Below, one piece after another: positions 33,443 through 42,386 of a DNA stretch of 64,000 bases. The translations under genes and the position numbers were made by a program. The number at the start of each line of letters is the position of its first letter. Position 1 is the first letter of the stretch. This stretch comes from Paracoccus sigandri (GTDB lineage Bacteria > Pseudomonadota > Alphaproteobacteria > Rhodobacterales > Rhodobacteraceae), in contig NZ_QNRC01000014.1 of NCBI RefSeq assembly GCF_003709565.1, positions 61,437-125,436 of the forward strand, given 5' to 3'. The notes beneath the pieces were generated by a model. The model was not told where the DNA came from. It made no database searches and worked only from the letters and a program-made list of their open reading frames with translations.

Positions 33443-33471
33443 GTATTCTCTGACTTGCACATGGAGAATAC
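33443..33471. promoter_or_regulatory. Inverted repeat upstream of galU, candidate operator
   Basis: GTATTCTC (33443-33450) and GAGAATAC (33464-33471) form a perfect 8-bp inverted repeat with a 13-bp spacer, centred about 90 bp before the galU start in a relatively AT-rich 188-bp gap. A half-site spacing near 21 bp (two helical turns) fits a dimeric regulator. No specific family is recognised. Confidence 0.45.
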
Positions 33472-33546
33472 ATGCGGTCTGTAAGCCGCGCGGCGTCTTA
33501 ATTGCTTGGATGCCAAGAACTTAACGGAAGGACGAAGGTGCCAGAT

Positions 33547-34443
33547 ATGAGTCGCAAGGTGACGAAGGCAATTTTTCCGGTGGCTGGTTTGGGGACGCGT
33601 TTTCTTCCCGCAACGAAAAGTATCCCGAAAGAAATCATGACGCTGGTGGATCGCCCGCTGATCCAATACGCGATCGACGAGGCGCGCGAGGCCGGAATCA
33701 AGGAGTTCATCTTCGTCACCTCGCGCGGCAAGGGCGCGCTGGAGGATTATTTCGACCACGCGCATGAACTGGAATCCAGCCTGAAGAAGGCCGGCAAGAA
33801 CCAGCTTCTGGACATCCTGCGCGCCACCAACATGGAATCGGGCGCCATCGCCTATATCCGCCAGCACAAGGCGCTCGGCCTCGGCCACGCGGTCTGGTGC
33901 GCCCGCCGCCTGCTGGCCGATGACGAACCTTTCGCGGTGATCCTGACCGACGACGTCATCATGGGCGAGCCGCCCTGCCTGCAGCAGATGATCGAGGCCT
34001 ATCGCGAGACCGGCGGCAGCATGGTCGCCACGATGGAGGTCGCGCCCGAGAAGGCCTCGGCCTATGGCGTGCTGGACGTGGCCGAGGACATGGGCGCCAT
34101 CGTCCGCGCCAAGGGCATGGTCGAAAAGCCCGCCGCCGGCACCGCGCCCTCGAACCTGGCGGTGATCGGGCGCTATATCCTTGCGCCGACGGTCATGCAG
34201 AACCTGAACAAGCTGAAGCAGGGCTCGGGCGGCGAGATCCAGCTGACCGACGCCATCGCCGACGACATCCAGGCCGGGCGCGGCGTCTATGGCCTGCGCT
34301 TCCGCGGCCAGCGTTTCGACTGCGGCTCGAAGGCGGGCTTCCTGCAGGCGACCGTGGCCTTCGGCCTGGCGCGCGACGAGCTGAAGGAGGAATTCGCCGA
34401 ATATCTGCATGATGTCATGGCGATGCGCCGGGCGGCCGAATAA
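33547..34443 (+). CDS. galU: UTP-glucose-1-phosphate uridylyltransferase
   Basis: A 298-residue enzyme that makes UDP-glucose from UTP and glucose 1-phosphate for exopolysaccharide. It begins MSRKVTKAIFPVAGLGTRFLPATKSIPKE, with the nucleotide-binding GxGTRFLPATK loop, and has the GLGHAVWCAR and EKPAAGTAPS family segments. The start at 33547 gives the normal N-terminus with GAAGG upstream; an earlier in-frame start adds 15 unlikely residues. galE follows after 2 bp and four glycan genes follow that, apparently in one transcript. Confidence 0.96.
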   Translation: MSRKVTKAIFPVAGLGTRFLPATKSIPKEIMTLVDRPLIQYAIDEAREAGIKEFIFVTSRGKGALEDYFDHAHELESSLKKAGKNQLLDILRATNMESGAIAYIRQHKALGLGHAVWCARRLLADDEPFAVILTDDVIMGEPPCLQQMIEAYRETGGSMVATMEVAPEKASAYGVLDVAEDMGAIVRAKGMVEKPAAGTAPSNLAVIGRYILAPTVMQNLNKLKQGSGGEIQLTDAIADDIQAGRGVYGLRFRGQRFDCGSKAGFLQATVAFGLARDELKEEFAEYLHDVMAMRRAAE

Positions 34444-34445
34444 GC

Positions 34446-35432
34446 ATGGCTGACAAGGTATTGGTGACCGGCGGCGCCGGTTATATCGGCTCGCATGCCT
34501 GCAAGGCGCTGGCGGCGGCGGGCTACGTTCCGGTGACGCTGGACAACCTGTCCACCGGCTGGCGCGACGCGGTGAAGTTCGGCCCGCTGGTCGAGGCCGA
34601 CCTGATGGACCGCGCCGCGCTGGATGCGGCCTTCGCCCAGCACAAGCCCGTCGCGGTCTTGCATTTCGCGGCGCTGAGCCAGGTGGGCGAAGCCATGGCC
34701 GAGCCGGGCAAATACTGGCGCAACAATGTCGCGGGATCGCTGAACCTGATCGAGGCGGCGGTGGCGGCGGGCTGCATGGATTTCGTCTTCAGCTCGACCT
34801 GCGCGACCTATGGCGACCGCGACGGCGAGGTGCTGGACGAGGACACCCCGCAGGCGCCGCTGAACGCCTATGGCGCCTCCAAGCGCGCGATCGAGGACAT
34901 GCTGGTCGATTTCGAGGCCGCCCACGGGCTGCGCCACGTGATCTTCCGCTATTTCAACGTCGCGGGCGCCGACCCCGAGGCCGAGGTGGGCGAATTCCAC
35001 CGCCCCGAGACCCATCTGATCCCGCTGATCCTGGATGCGGTGGATGGCAAGCGCGATGCGCTGACCATCCATGGCATCGACTATCCGACGCCGGACGGCA
35101 CCTGCATCCGCGACTATGTCCATGTGATGGACCTGGTCGATGCGCATGTGAAGGGGCTGGAATGGCTGCGCGCGGGCAGGGGCAGCCGGGTGTTCTGCCT
35201 GGGCACGGGCGACGGCTTTTCCGTCCGCGAGGTGGTGGATGCGACGAAGCATGTCACCAACCGCGCCGTGCCGATGGTCGACGGGCCGCGCCGCGGCGGC
35301 GATGCCGTCAAGCTGGTCTGCGGCAGCAAGCGCGCCAAGGAGGAACTTGGCTGGCAGCCCGACCGCTCGACCATGAAGCAGATGATCGGCGACGCCTGGC
35401 GCTGGCACCAGTCCGGGCATTACGACAGGTGA
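34446..35432 (+). CDS. galE: UDP-glucose 4-epimerase
   Basis: A 328-residue short-chain dehydrogenase/reductase that interconverts UDP-glucose and UDP-galactose. The NAD-binding GGAGYIGSHACKAL is at the N-terminus, and the catalytic set is visible as Ser in FSSTCATYG plus YGASK (YxxxK). The C-terminal region with RDYVHVMDLVDAHVKGLEWL is typical of GalE. With galU it supplies UDP-Glc and UDP-Gal for the downstream transferases. The stop overlaps the GTG of the next gene. Confidence 0.95.
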   Translation: MADKVLVTGGAGYIGSHACKALAAAGYVPVTLDNLSTGWRDAVKFGPLVEADLMDRAALDAAFAQHKPVAVLHFAALSQVGEAMAEPGKYWRNNVAGSLNLIEAAVAAGCMDFVFSSTCATYGDRDGEVLDEDTPQAPLNAYGASKRAIEDMLVDFEAAHGLRHVIFRYFNVAGADPEAEVGEFHRPETHLIPLILDAVDGKRDALTIHGIDYPTPDGTCIRDYVHVMDLVDAHVKGLEWLRAGRGSRVFCLGTGDGFSVREVVDATKHVTNRAVPMVDGPRRGGDAVKLVCGSKRAKEELGWQPDRSTMKQMIGDAWRWHQSGHYDR

Positions 35433-36505
35433 GCCGGCCCGACCGGCGCGGCTGGCCCCGGCGGCTCTGGTCGGCATATCGGCTGCGCTGGAAGCGGCGC
35501 GAACTTCTGTGGCGCGCGATCCGTTCGGGTCGCGCGCTGTCGCCTGTCCGCGACCGGACGGCGGCGATCCGCAAGGGCGACATCCTGGCCTTTGTCTGCC
35601 TGCGCAACGAAGCCGAGCGGCTGCCAGAGTTCCTGGCCCATTACCGCGCGCTTGGCGTCGGGCATTTCCTGGTCGTGGACAATGACAGCGACGACGGCTC
35701 GGACCGGCTGCTGGCAGGGCAGCCGGACGTGTCGCTGTGGCGCACCGGCGCCTCCTATCGCGCCGCGCGCTTCGGGATGGACTGGCTGGGGGCGCTGCTG
35801 TTCCGCCATGGCCACGGGCATTGGTGCGTGACCGTCGATGCCGACGAATTGCTGGTCTATCCGGGCCACGATACGCGCGACCTGGCGGCGCTGACCGCGC
35901 ATCTGGACGCGCGCGGCATCCGGGGCATGGGCGCGCTGATGCTGGACCTGTTCCCCGAGGGCCCGCTGGACCGCCCGGCCGAGGGGACGGTGCTGCAGCA
36001 GCTGCCCTTCTTCGATCCCGGCCCCTATCGCTGCCAGGTCATGCAGCCGCGCCGCAACCGCTGGGTGCAGGGCGGCACGCGCGAGCGCGTCTTCTTCGCC
36101 GACCGCCCGCAGCGCGCGCCGACGCTGAACAAGCTGCCGCTGATCCGCTGGCATCGCAGCCATGTCTATGTGAACTCGACCCATTCCATGCTGCCGCCGC
36201 GGATGAACGACCTGTGGGACGGGCCGGGCGATCCGCGCCTGTCGGGCGTGCTGCTGCACAGCAAGTTCCTGCCTTCCATCGCCGCGCGCTCGGCCGAGGA
36301 ATTGCGCCGCCGCCAGCATTTCGCCGATCCCGACGCCTATGCGGGCTATCACCATGCGCTGACCCAGGCGCCGGTCCTGTGGCACGAGGGGGCGCTGCGC
36401 TATGAGGGCTGGCGGCAGATGGTCGATCTGGGGCTGATGGGGCAGGGGGACTGGATGGCGGAAGGGGGGCCTAAGACACGAAAACCCTTGCCAAATATCG
36501 CATAA
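35429..36505 (+). CDS. Glycosyltransferase, Glyco_tranf_2_4 (GT92-like) type, copy 1
   Basis: A 358-residue putative glycosyltransferase. After a basic N-terminus, residues about 50-90 read DILAFVCLRNEAERLPEFL and FLVVDNDSDDGS, the hallmark of this GT-A-like family. VTVDADELLVYP, about 50 residues later, supplies the metal-binding DxD. The start is GTG 35429, overlapping the galE stop in GTGA. It closely resembles the next gene along its whole length, including the NxWVQGG(T/P)R-R-FF and ST-HxMLPPR-like segments. Sugar donor and acceptor are unknown; UDP-Glc or UDP-Gal from galU-galE is a guess from context. Confidence 0.82.
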   Translation: MSRPDRRGWPRRLWSAYRLRWKRRELLWRAIRSGRALSPVRDRTAAIRKGDILAFVCLRNEAERLPEFLAHYRALGVGHFLVVDNDSDDGSDRLLAGQPDVSLWRTGASYRAARFGMDWLGALLFRHGHGHWCVTVDADELLVYPGHDTRDLAALTAHLDARGIRGMGALMLDLFPEGPLDRPAEGTVLQQLPFFDPGPYRCQVMQPRRNRWVQGGTRERVFFADRPQRAPTLNKLPLIRWHRSHVYVNSTHSMLPPRMNDLWDGPGDPRLSGVLLHSKFLPSIAARSAEELRRRQHFADPDAYAGYHHALTQAPVLWHEGALRYEGWRQMVDLGLMGQGDWMAEGGPKTRKPLPNIA

Positions 36506-36565
36506 ACCCGCATGTCGGACAGCGATGAGCCGTGCCCGTGACCCTTGCCCGCCGGATGGAGCGCC

Positions 36566-37594
36566 GTGTCAGGATTGAAACGCCTTCCCATCTGGAAACG
36601 CCTGCGCAGGCGGGCCGAGCGGCAATGGCTGATCGCCCGTGCCGCGCGCCGCCGCAAGGTGCTGCATCCGGTCGCCGACCGCACCGGGCAGATCCGCAGC
36701 CGCGACATCCTGGCCTTCGTCACCCAGCGCAACGAGCGGATCCGCCTGCCCTGGTTCCTGAAGCATTACCGCGACCTGGGCGTCCAGCATTTCCTGTTCG
36801 TGGACAATGACAGCGACGACGGCAGCCTGGACTACCTGAAGGACCAGCCCGACGTGTCGGTCTGGTGGACCGATGCCGGCTACAAGCAGGCGCGCTTCGG
36901 CATGGACTGGATCAACTGGCTGCTGATGCGCCACGGCTCGGGCCATTGGTGCGTGACGGTCGATCCCGACGAATTCCTGATCTATCCGCATTGCGAGACG
37001 CGGCCCCTGCGGGCGCTGACCGACTGGCTGGACGGCTCGGGGCGGCGGTCGTTCTCGGCGATGCTGCTGGACATGTATCCCAAGGGCCCGATCGAGGCGC
37101 AGCCCTATCACGAGGGGCAGGACCCGTTCCAGATCGCCCGCTACTTCGATCCGGCGAACTACACGATCCGCAAGAACCCGAAATACGGCAACCTGTGGAT
37201 CCAGGGCGGGCCGCGCACCCGCGCCTTCTTCGCCTACGACCCGCTGGCCGGGCCGGCGCTGAACAAGATCCCGCTGGTGAAATGGCACTGGCGCTATGCC
37301 TATGTCAGCTCGACCCACATGCTGCTGCCGCGCAGCCTGAACCTGACCTATGACGAGGACGGGGGCGAGCTGGCCTCGGGCTGCCTGTTGCACGCGAAGT
37401 TCCTGTCCAGCTTCTCGCAGAAGGCGGCCGAGGAGCTGGACCGCCGCCAGCACTATGCCAACAGCCAGGAATATCGGGCCTATCACGCCGGCTTGCAGGG
37501 CGAGGCCGATCTGTGGTGCCCCGAATCGCGCGAATACCAGGATTGGCAGCAGCTGGAGGAACTGGGGCTGATCTCTCGGGGGAACTGGGCATGA
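36566..37594 (+). CDS. Glycosyltransferase, Glyco_tranf_2_4 (GT92-like) type, copy 2
   Basis: A 342-residue paralogue of the preceding protein. It shares DILAFVTQRNERIRLPWFLKHYR, FLFVDNDSDDGSLDYL, FGMDWINWLL and the DxD-type segment VTVDPDEFLIYP. The GTG at 36566 is chosen for its GGAG just upstream; TTG at 36545 is the next alternative. It is 60 bp after copy 1 and overlaps the next gene by 4 bp. The pair looks like an old tandem duplication that has diverged, so the two probably add different residues or act at different steps. Confidence 0.8.
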   Translation: MSGLKRLPIWKRLRRRAERQWLIARAARRRKVLHPVADRTGQIRSRDILAFVTQRNERIRLPWFLKHYRDLGVQHFLFVDNDSDDGSLDYLKDQPDVSVWWTDAGYKQARFGMDWINWLLMRHGSGHWCVTVDPDEFLIYPHCETRPLRALTDWLDGSGRRSFSAMLLDMYPKGPIEAQPYHEGQDPFQIARYFDPANYTIRKNPKYGNLWIQGGPRTRAFFAYDPLAGPALNKIPLVKWHWRYAYVSSTHMLLPRSLNLTYDEDGGELASGCLLHAKFLSSFSQKAAEELDRRQHYANSQEYRAYHAGLQGEADLWCPESREYQDWQQLEELGLISRGNWA

Positions 37595-39312
37595 GCAGCG
37601 CGGATGAGGGGGCCGAGCAGATCCGGCTGGGCGTCGTGCTGCTGTGCCATGCCGACCTGGTGATGGCCGCGCGCATGGCCCGGATCTGGCTGGACGGCGG
37701 CGCCCGCGTGGCGATCCATGTCGATGCCAAGACCCCCCAGGCCGAGCTTGACGCGATGCAGCAGGCACTGGCCGATTGCGAGGGCGTGCTGTATTCGCCG
37801 CGCCATCGCTGCGACTGGGGGCGGTTCTCGCTGGTGCAGGCGACGCAGGACGCGGCCGAGATGCTGCTGGCCGCGCATCCCGATCTGACCCATGTCTACC
37901 TGGCCTCGGGCGCCTGCCTGCCGTTGCGCGACATCTCCGAACTGACCGCCTGGCTGGCCCGCGACCCGCAGCGCGACCATATCGAAAGCGTCAGCGCCCA
38001 TGATGTCGGCTGGACCGTCGGCGGGCTGAACGAGGAACGTTTCAGCCTGTATTTCCCCTTCGACTGGCGCCGCCAGCGCAAGCTGTTCGACCGTTTCGTC
38101 GACCTGCAGCGGCGGCTGCGCATCCGGCGGCGGATGCCGCGCGGGCTGTCGCCGCATCTGGGCGCGCAATGGTGGTGCCTGACGGCCGCGACGCTGAGGG
38201 CGATCCTGGACGATCCGCGCCGGGCCGAGTTCGACCGCTTCTTCCGCAGCGTCTGGATCCCGGACGAAAGCTATTTCCAGACCCTGGTGCGCCGCCATTC
38301 GGTGCGGATCGAAAGCCGTTCGCTGACGCTGGCGAAATTCGACCACAAGGGCCGGCCCTATCAGCTGTATGACGACCATATCCGCATGCTGGAGGATTCG
38401 CGCTGCTTCGTGGCGCGCAAGGTCTGGCCGGGATCGTCGCGGCTGCTGACCCATTTCCCGCGCCCGGCCTCGGACCAGGCGCGGACGCTGCCGCCCGATC
38501 CGGTGCGGATCGAGAGGCTGATCAACCGCACCGTGCGGCGCCGGATCTATGGCCGGCCGGGCCTGCTGATGCAGAGCCGCTTTCCCCGCAAGGATGCCGA
38601 GAACGGCAAGACCTCGGCGCCCTATGCGGTGTTCCAGGGCCTGACCGACCTCTACCCCGATTTCGAATCCTGGCTGGCGCGGCATGTCTCGGGCGATGTC
38701 CACGGGCACCTGTTCGGCCCCGAAGAGGTCGAGTTCGCCGGCCGGGTGCGGGTCGGGCCGGGGGCGATCTCCTCCAGCGCCATCGTGCGCGACCACGATC
38801 CGCAGGGCTTCCTGACGGCGCTGATCCGCATCAGCCCGAAGATGCAGGTCTTCCAGTTCGGGCCGCGCGACAACCAGGCGCTGAACTGGTTCATGGCCAC
38901 CGATCCCAACGCGCATATCTTCGTCGTCACCGGCGCCTGGATGCTGCCCCTGCTGCATTCCGGGATGCCCTTCGACGATGTCCGCCGGGTCGCGGCGACC
39001 CTGCAGCGGTCGGAACTGCACCAGCTGGACATCCTCAACTCCATCTGGGTCAAGGCGCGGGTGCATGTCTGGGACATGACCGATTTCCTGGCCCGGCCGC
39101 AGGCGCTGCTGGACAATGCCTTCTGGCAGATCGACCCCGATGCCGAACTGGTCCGCGACCTGCCCCCGATGCGCGACATGGCCGGGCTGGACCAGCTGCT
39201 GCGGCGGCTGCGCAATGCCGGCTTGCGCCCGCTTCTGACCGGTGATCTGAGCGGGCTTGCCCCGGTGCCCGACGGCGCGGCACCTCAAAGCGAAAGGAAC
39301 GGCCCCCGATGA
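37591..39312 (+). CDS. Core-2/I-branching type glycosyltransferase (GT14-like) with C-terminal extension
   Basis: The product has 573 residues. The first 300 resemble the Core-2/I-branching beta-1,6-N-acetylglucosaminyltransferase family: LGVVLLCHADLVMAARMARIW and IHVDAKTP at the start, YSPRHRCDWGRFSLVQAT, HVYLASGACLPLRDI, then WWCLTAATLRAIL and PDESYFQTLVRRH with the catalytic-type acidic residues. The remaining 270 residues form a second conserved region (possibly DUF5927) of unknown role. The ATG at 37591 overlaps copy 2 of the GT92-like pair. It probably adds a branch to a glycan; the sugar is not proven. Confidence 0.8.
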   Translation: MSSADEGAEQIRLGVVLLCHADLVMAARMARIWLDGGARVAIHVDAKTPQAELDAMQQALADCEGVLYSPRHRCDWGRFSLVQATQDAAEMLLAAHPDLTHVYLASGACLPLRDISELTAWLARDPQRDHIESVSAHDVGWTVGGLNEERFSLYFPFDWRRQRKLFDRFVDLQRRLRIRRRMPRGLSPHLGAQWWCLTAATLRAILDDPRRAEFDRFFRSVWIPDESYFQTLVRRHSVRIESRSLTLAKFDHKGRPYQLYDDHIRMLEDSRCFVARKVWPGSSRLLTHFPRPASDQARTLPPDPVRIERLINRTVRRRIYGRPGLLMQSRFPRKDAENGKTSAPYAVFQGLTDLYPDFESWLARHVSGDVHGHLFGPEEVEFAGRVRVGPGAISSSAIVRDHDPQGFLTALIRISPKMQVFQFGPRDNQALNWFMATDPNAHIFVVTGAWMLPLLHSGMPFDDVRRVAATLQRSELHQLDILNSIWVKARVHVWDMTDFLARPQALLDNAFWQIDPDAELVRDLPPMRDMAGLDQLLRRLRNAGLRPLLTGDLSGLAPVPDGAAPQSERNGPR

Positions 39313-40706
39313 GCGATGCTTTCCGCAGCTTCGTGATCTTCGCCGAGATGCGCACCGGCTCGAACCTGCTGGAGGCGACGCTGAATGCCGTCAAGCGCGT
39401 CACCTGCTTCGGCGAGGCCTTCAACCCCTACATGATGGGCTGGCCCGACAAGGACGAATTGCAGGGCATCACCCGCGCCGAGCGCGAGGCCGACCCGATG
39501 CCGCTGTTGCGCAAGCTGACCGACAAGCCGGGGCACTTGCCGGGCTTTCGCTATTTCCACGACCACGACCCGCGGGTCTTCGACGCGATCATGCAGGATC
39601 GCGCCTGCGCCAAGATCGTGCTGACCCGCAATCCGCTGGACAGCTATGTCTCGACCCGGCTGGCCTGGGAGACGAACCAGTGGAAGCTGAACGAGACCGA
39701 GACCCCGATCCCCGCCGCCATCACCTATGACGGCGCCGAGTTCCGGCAGATGCTGTCGGCGATCGAGGAATTCCAGCTGCGGGTGATGCACGGGCTGCAG
39801 GCGACCGGGCAGACGGCGTTCTGGCTGGGATACGAGGACCTGCGCGACGCCGAGGTGATGACCGGCCTGCTGCACTGGCTGGGCCGGCGCGACGTCCAGC
39901 GGCTGGAGCCCGCCAGCGACCAGGTCCCGCAGAACCCCCGCGAACTGGCCCAGAAGGTGCGGAACTTCCCCCGGATGGAGAAGGACCTGCAGCAGCTGGA
40001 CCCGTTCCAGCTGCGTCGCATCCCGAATTTCGAGCCCCGCCGCGGCCCGGCCGTGCCCAGCTTCCTGGCCGTCGAGGCCGGGGCCGGGCTGATCCACATG
40101 CCGGTCAAGGGCGGGCCGGCCGATCTGGTGGCGGGCTGGATGCGGGATCTGGGCGCGGTCTCGGGCGATTTCACCCAGTCCAGCCTGCGCCAGTGGAAGC
40201 GCGACCATCCCGGCCATCGCAGCTTCACCGTGCTGCGCCATCCGCTCTATCGCGCCTGGGACGCCTTCCTGCACCTGCTGGCCGCCGCCCGGCCCGAGAT
40301 GCGGCAGCTGATGCGCGAGGTCCATCGCGTGCCGCTGCCCGAGGACGAGGCGCTGATGGATCTGTCGGATCAGGACAGCGCCCGGCTGTTCCATGATTTC
40401 CTGGGTTTCCTGCGCCGCAACCTCAACGGCCAGACGACGCTGCCGACCCATCCGGGCTGGGCCAGCCAGTCCGAGGTGCTGGCCGGTTTCGCCCGTTTCG
40501 CGGTCCCCGACCTGATCGCGCGCGAGGACCGGCTGGCCGAGGATCTGGCGGCGCTCTGCGCCTCGGCCGGGATCGTGGGGGACATCGCCGCCGGGCTTGC
40601 GCCCGAGCCGCAGCCGGACTTCCTGCGCGACCCGAAACTGGCCGCCGCCGCCCGCGCCGCCTATCTGCGCGACTATATCGCCTTCGGCTTCGACGACCCA
40701 CGCTGA
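39309..40706 (+). CDS. Two-domain sulfotransferase-like protein (NodH-type annotation in relatives)
   Basis: A 465-residue protein. The N-terminal half is Stf0/NodH-like: the PAPS 5'-phosphosulfate loop is FAEMRTGSNLLEA (11-23) and the 3'-phosphate motif is VLTRNPLDSYVST (104-116). The C-terminal half has a second, weaker sulfotransferase pattern: LIHMPVKGGPADL (261-273) lines up with the HVPKCGGTS loop, and FTVLRHPLYRAWDAF (306-320) with the RhPxxRxxS motif. The second loop has lost its usual Lys-Thr/Ser chemistry, so only the first domain is likely to be active. Similar two-part proteins occur in other Rhodobacterales, from memory. It ends the galU operon. Confidence 0.78.
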   Translation: MSDAFRSFVIFAEMRTGSNLLEATLNAVKRVTCFGEAFNPYMMGWPDKDELQGITRAEREADPMPLLRKLTDKPGHLPGFRYFHDHDPRVFDAIMQDRACAKIVLTRNPLDSYVSTRLAWETNQWKLNETETPIPAAITYDGAEFRQMLSAIEEFQLRVMHGLQATGQTAFWLGYEDLRDAEVMTGLLHWLGRRDVQRLEPASDQVPQNPRELAQKVRNFPRMEKDLQQLDPFQLRRIPNFEPRRGPAVPSFLAVEAGAGLIHMPVKGGPADLVAGWMRDLGAVSGDFTQSSLRQWKRDHPGHRSFTVLRHPLYRAWDAFLHLLAAARPEMRQLMREVHRVPLPEDEALMDLSDQDSARLFHDFLGFLRRNLNGQTTLPTHPGWASQSEVLAGFARFAVPDLIAREDRLAEDLAALCASAGIVGDIAAGLAPEPQPDFLRDPKLAAAARAAYLRDYIAFGFDDPR

Positions 40707-40758
40707 GACGGGCCACGCTGACAGGGGCCGCGCTAAGCCCGGCACCGGCCCGACGAGA

Positions 40759-40785
40759 AAGGGCGCCGCGGATCGCGACGCCCTT
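40759..40785. terminator. Possible bidirectional terminator between convergent glycan genes
   Basis: AAGGGCG (40759-40765) pairs with CGCCCTT (40779-40785), enclosing an inner CGCG-GAT-CGCG stem after one mismatch. It lies in the 97-bp gap between the convergent sulfotransferase gene and manB. Only short T runs flank it (TTTC on the minus strand). Confidence 0.5.
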
Positions 40786-40803
40786 CATGGGTTTCGGGGG
40801 GGC

Positions 40804-42195
40804 TCAGCCCTTCAGCAGCGCCGCCAGCTCGGCCTGTTTCTCGGCCACCAGCGCGGGATCGCCATCGGCCTCGACATTCAGCCGCACGACCGGCTCGGTA
40901 TTCGACTTGCGCAGGTTGAAGCGCCATTTACCGAAATCCAGCGACACGCCGTCCAGGTCGTCGCGCGAATTCGCCTTGTCGCCAAGCGTGGCGATGACCC
41001 GCTGGATCGAGGCGTCGGGGTCTGCCAGCTCGTAATTCGTCTCGCCCGAGGAGGGATAGAGCCGCATCCGTTCCGACAGCAGCTCGGCCAGCGTCTTGCC
41101 CTTGCGCGCCAGCAGTTCGACCACCAGCAGCCAGGGGATCATGCCGCTGTCGCAGTAATAGAAGTCGCGGAAATAGTGATGCGCCGACATCTCGCCGCCA
41201 TAGATCGCGCCGACATCGCGCATCTTGCGCTTGATGAAGGCGTGGCCGGTCTTGCTGACCACGGCCTCGCCGCCCGCTTCGCCGATCATGGCGCGGGTGT
41301 TCATGATGACGCGCGGGTCGTGGACGACCTTCTCGCCCGGCGATTTTTCCAGGAAGGCGGCGCCCAGCAGCCCGACGATATATTCGCCGGGAATGAAGTC
41401 GCCCTTGTCGTCGAAGAAGAAGCAGCGGTCGAAATCGCCATCCCAGGCGACGCCCAGATCGGCGCCCTCGGCCCGGACGGCGTCCGAGGTGCGGGGCTGG
41501 TTTTCCGGCAGCAGCGGGTTCGGGATGCCGTTTGGGAAGCTGCTGTCCACGTCGTGATGCATCCGCACGAAGGTCAGCGGCGCGCCGCGGCGTTCCAGTT
41601 CGGCGGCGATGGCGTCGAAGGTCGGGCCGGCGGTGCCGTTGCCGGCATTGACCAGGATCTTCATCGGCTTCAGCGCCGCGACATCGACGAAATCGGCCAT
41701 GGCGCTGGCATAGTCGGCGCGGGCATGGCGGTAATCGGTGACGCTGCCCTTCTTCGCGACCGGGGTGAATTCGCCCGATTGCGCCAGCTCCACGATCGGC
41801 GGCAGCTCGGTCGCCGGGTCCAGCGGGGCCGAGCCGCGCCCGACGATCTTCATGCCGTTGTAATTGATCGGGTTGTGCGAGGCAGTGACCTCGATCCCGC
41901 CATCGGTGTCCTGGAAGCCGGTGTGGAAATAGACCTCCTCGGTGCCCGCAAGGCCCAGGTCCAGCACATCGGTGCCGCCATCGGTCAGCCCCTCGATCAG
42001 GGCCTTGGCCAGTTCCGGCGAGGAGGCGCGGCTGTCGCGGCCGACCACGACCCGCTTCGCCTGCCGGGCCTCGGCGAAGGCGCGGCCGATCCGGTAGGCC
42101 ACGTCGGGGTCGAGGTTCTTGCCCAACTCGCCCCGAACGTCATAGGCCTTGAAGCAGGTGATGGCACGCTGGCCAAGCCGGTCTTGTGCGTTCAT
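40804..42195 (-). CDS. manB: Phosphomannomutase / phosphoglucomutase
   Basis: A 463-residue alpha-D-phosphohexomutase that converts mannose 6-phosphate to mannose 1-phosphate (often also glucose). The active-site phosphoserine is Ser106 in VTASHNP, the Mg2+ loop is DGDFDR (252-257), the sugar-specificity motif is GGEMSAHHYF, and the phosphate-binding motif is RKSNTEPV near the C-terminus. GEMSAHH is characteristic of PMM/PGM enzymes. The start at 42195 has AGGAG 7 nt upstream; the longer frame to 42267 is rejected. It would supply GDP-mannose precursors to the adjacent polysaccharide genes. Confidence 0.94.
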   Translation of the reverse strand: MNAQDRLGQRAITCFKAYDVRGELGKNLDPDVAYRIGRAFAEARQAKRVVVGRDSRASSPELAKALIEGLTDGGTDVLDLGLAGTEEVYFHTGFQDTDGGIEVTASHNPINYNGMKIVGRGSAPLDPATELPPIVELAQSGEFTPVAKKGSVTDYRHARADYASAMADFVDVAALKPMKILVNAGNGTAGPTFDAIAAELERRGAPLTFVRMHHDVDSSFPNGIPNPLLPENQPRTSDAVRAEGADLGVAWDGDFDRCFFFDDKGDFIPGEYIVGLLGAAFLEKSPGEKVVHDPRVIMNTRAMIGEAGGEAVVSKTGHAFIKRKMRDVGAIYGGEMSAHHYFRDFYYCDSGMIPWLLVVELLARKGKTLAELLSERMRLYPSSGETNYELADPDASIQRVIATLGDKANSRDDLDGVSLDFGKWRFNLRKSNTEPVVRLNVEADGDPALVAEKQAELAALLKG

Positions 42196-42386
42196 GCGCG
42201 CAACTCCTCTACCGCGTTTCGCCTGTTGAGCGCTAGCATCTCCACGGGAAAACTCAAGGGCCTGCACGCCCGGCGCCGGCCCGACCGGCGGGTTCCGGCA
42301 TCGCGCCCGCCGGCATCGTCCTTTGGGTTGAGGTGACGGACGCGCTGCGACAGGCTAAGGGAGAGGCCACATCAAGGAGACCGCCG

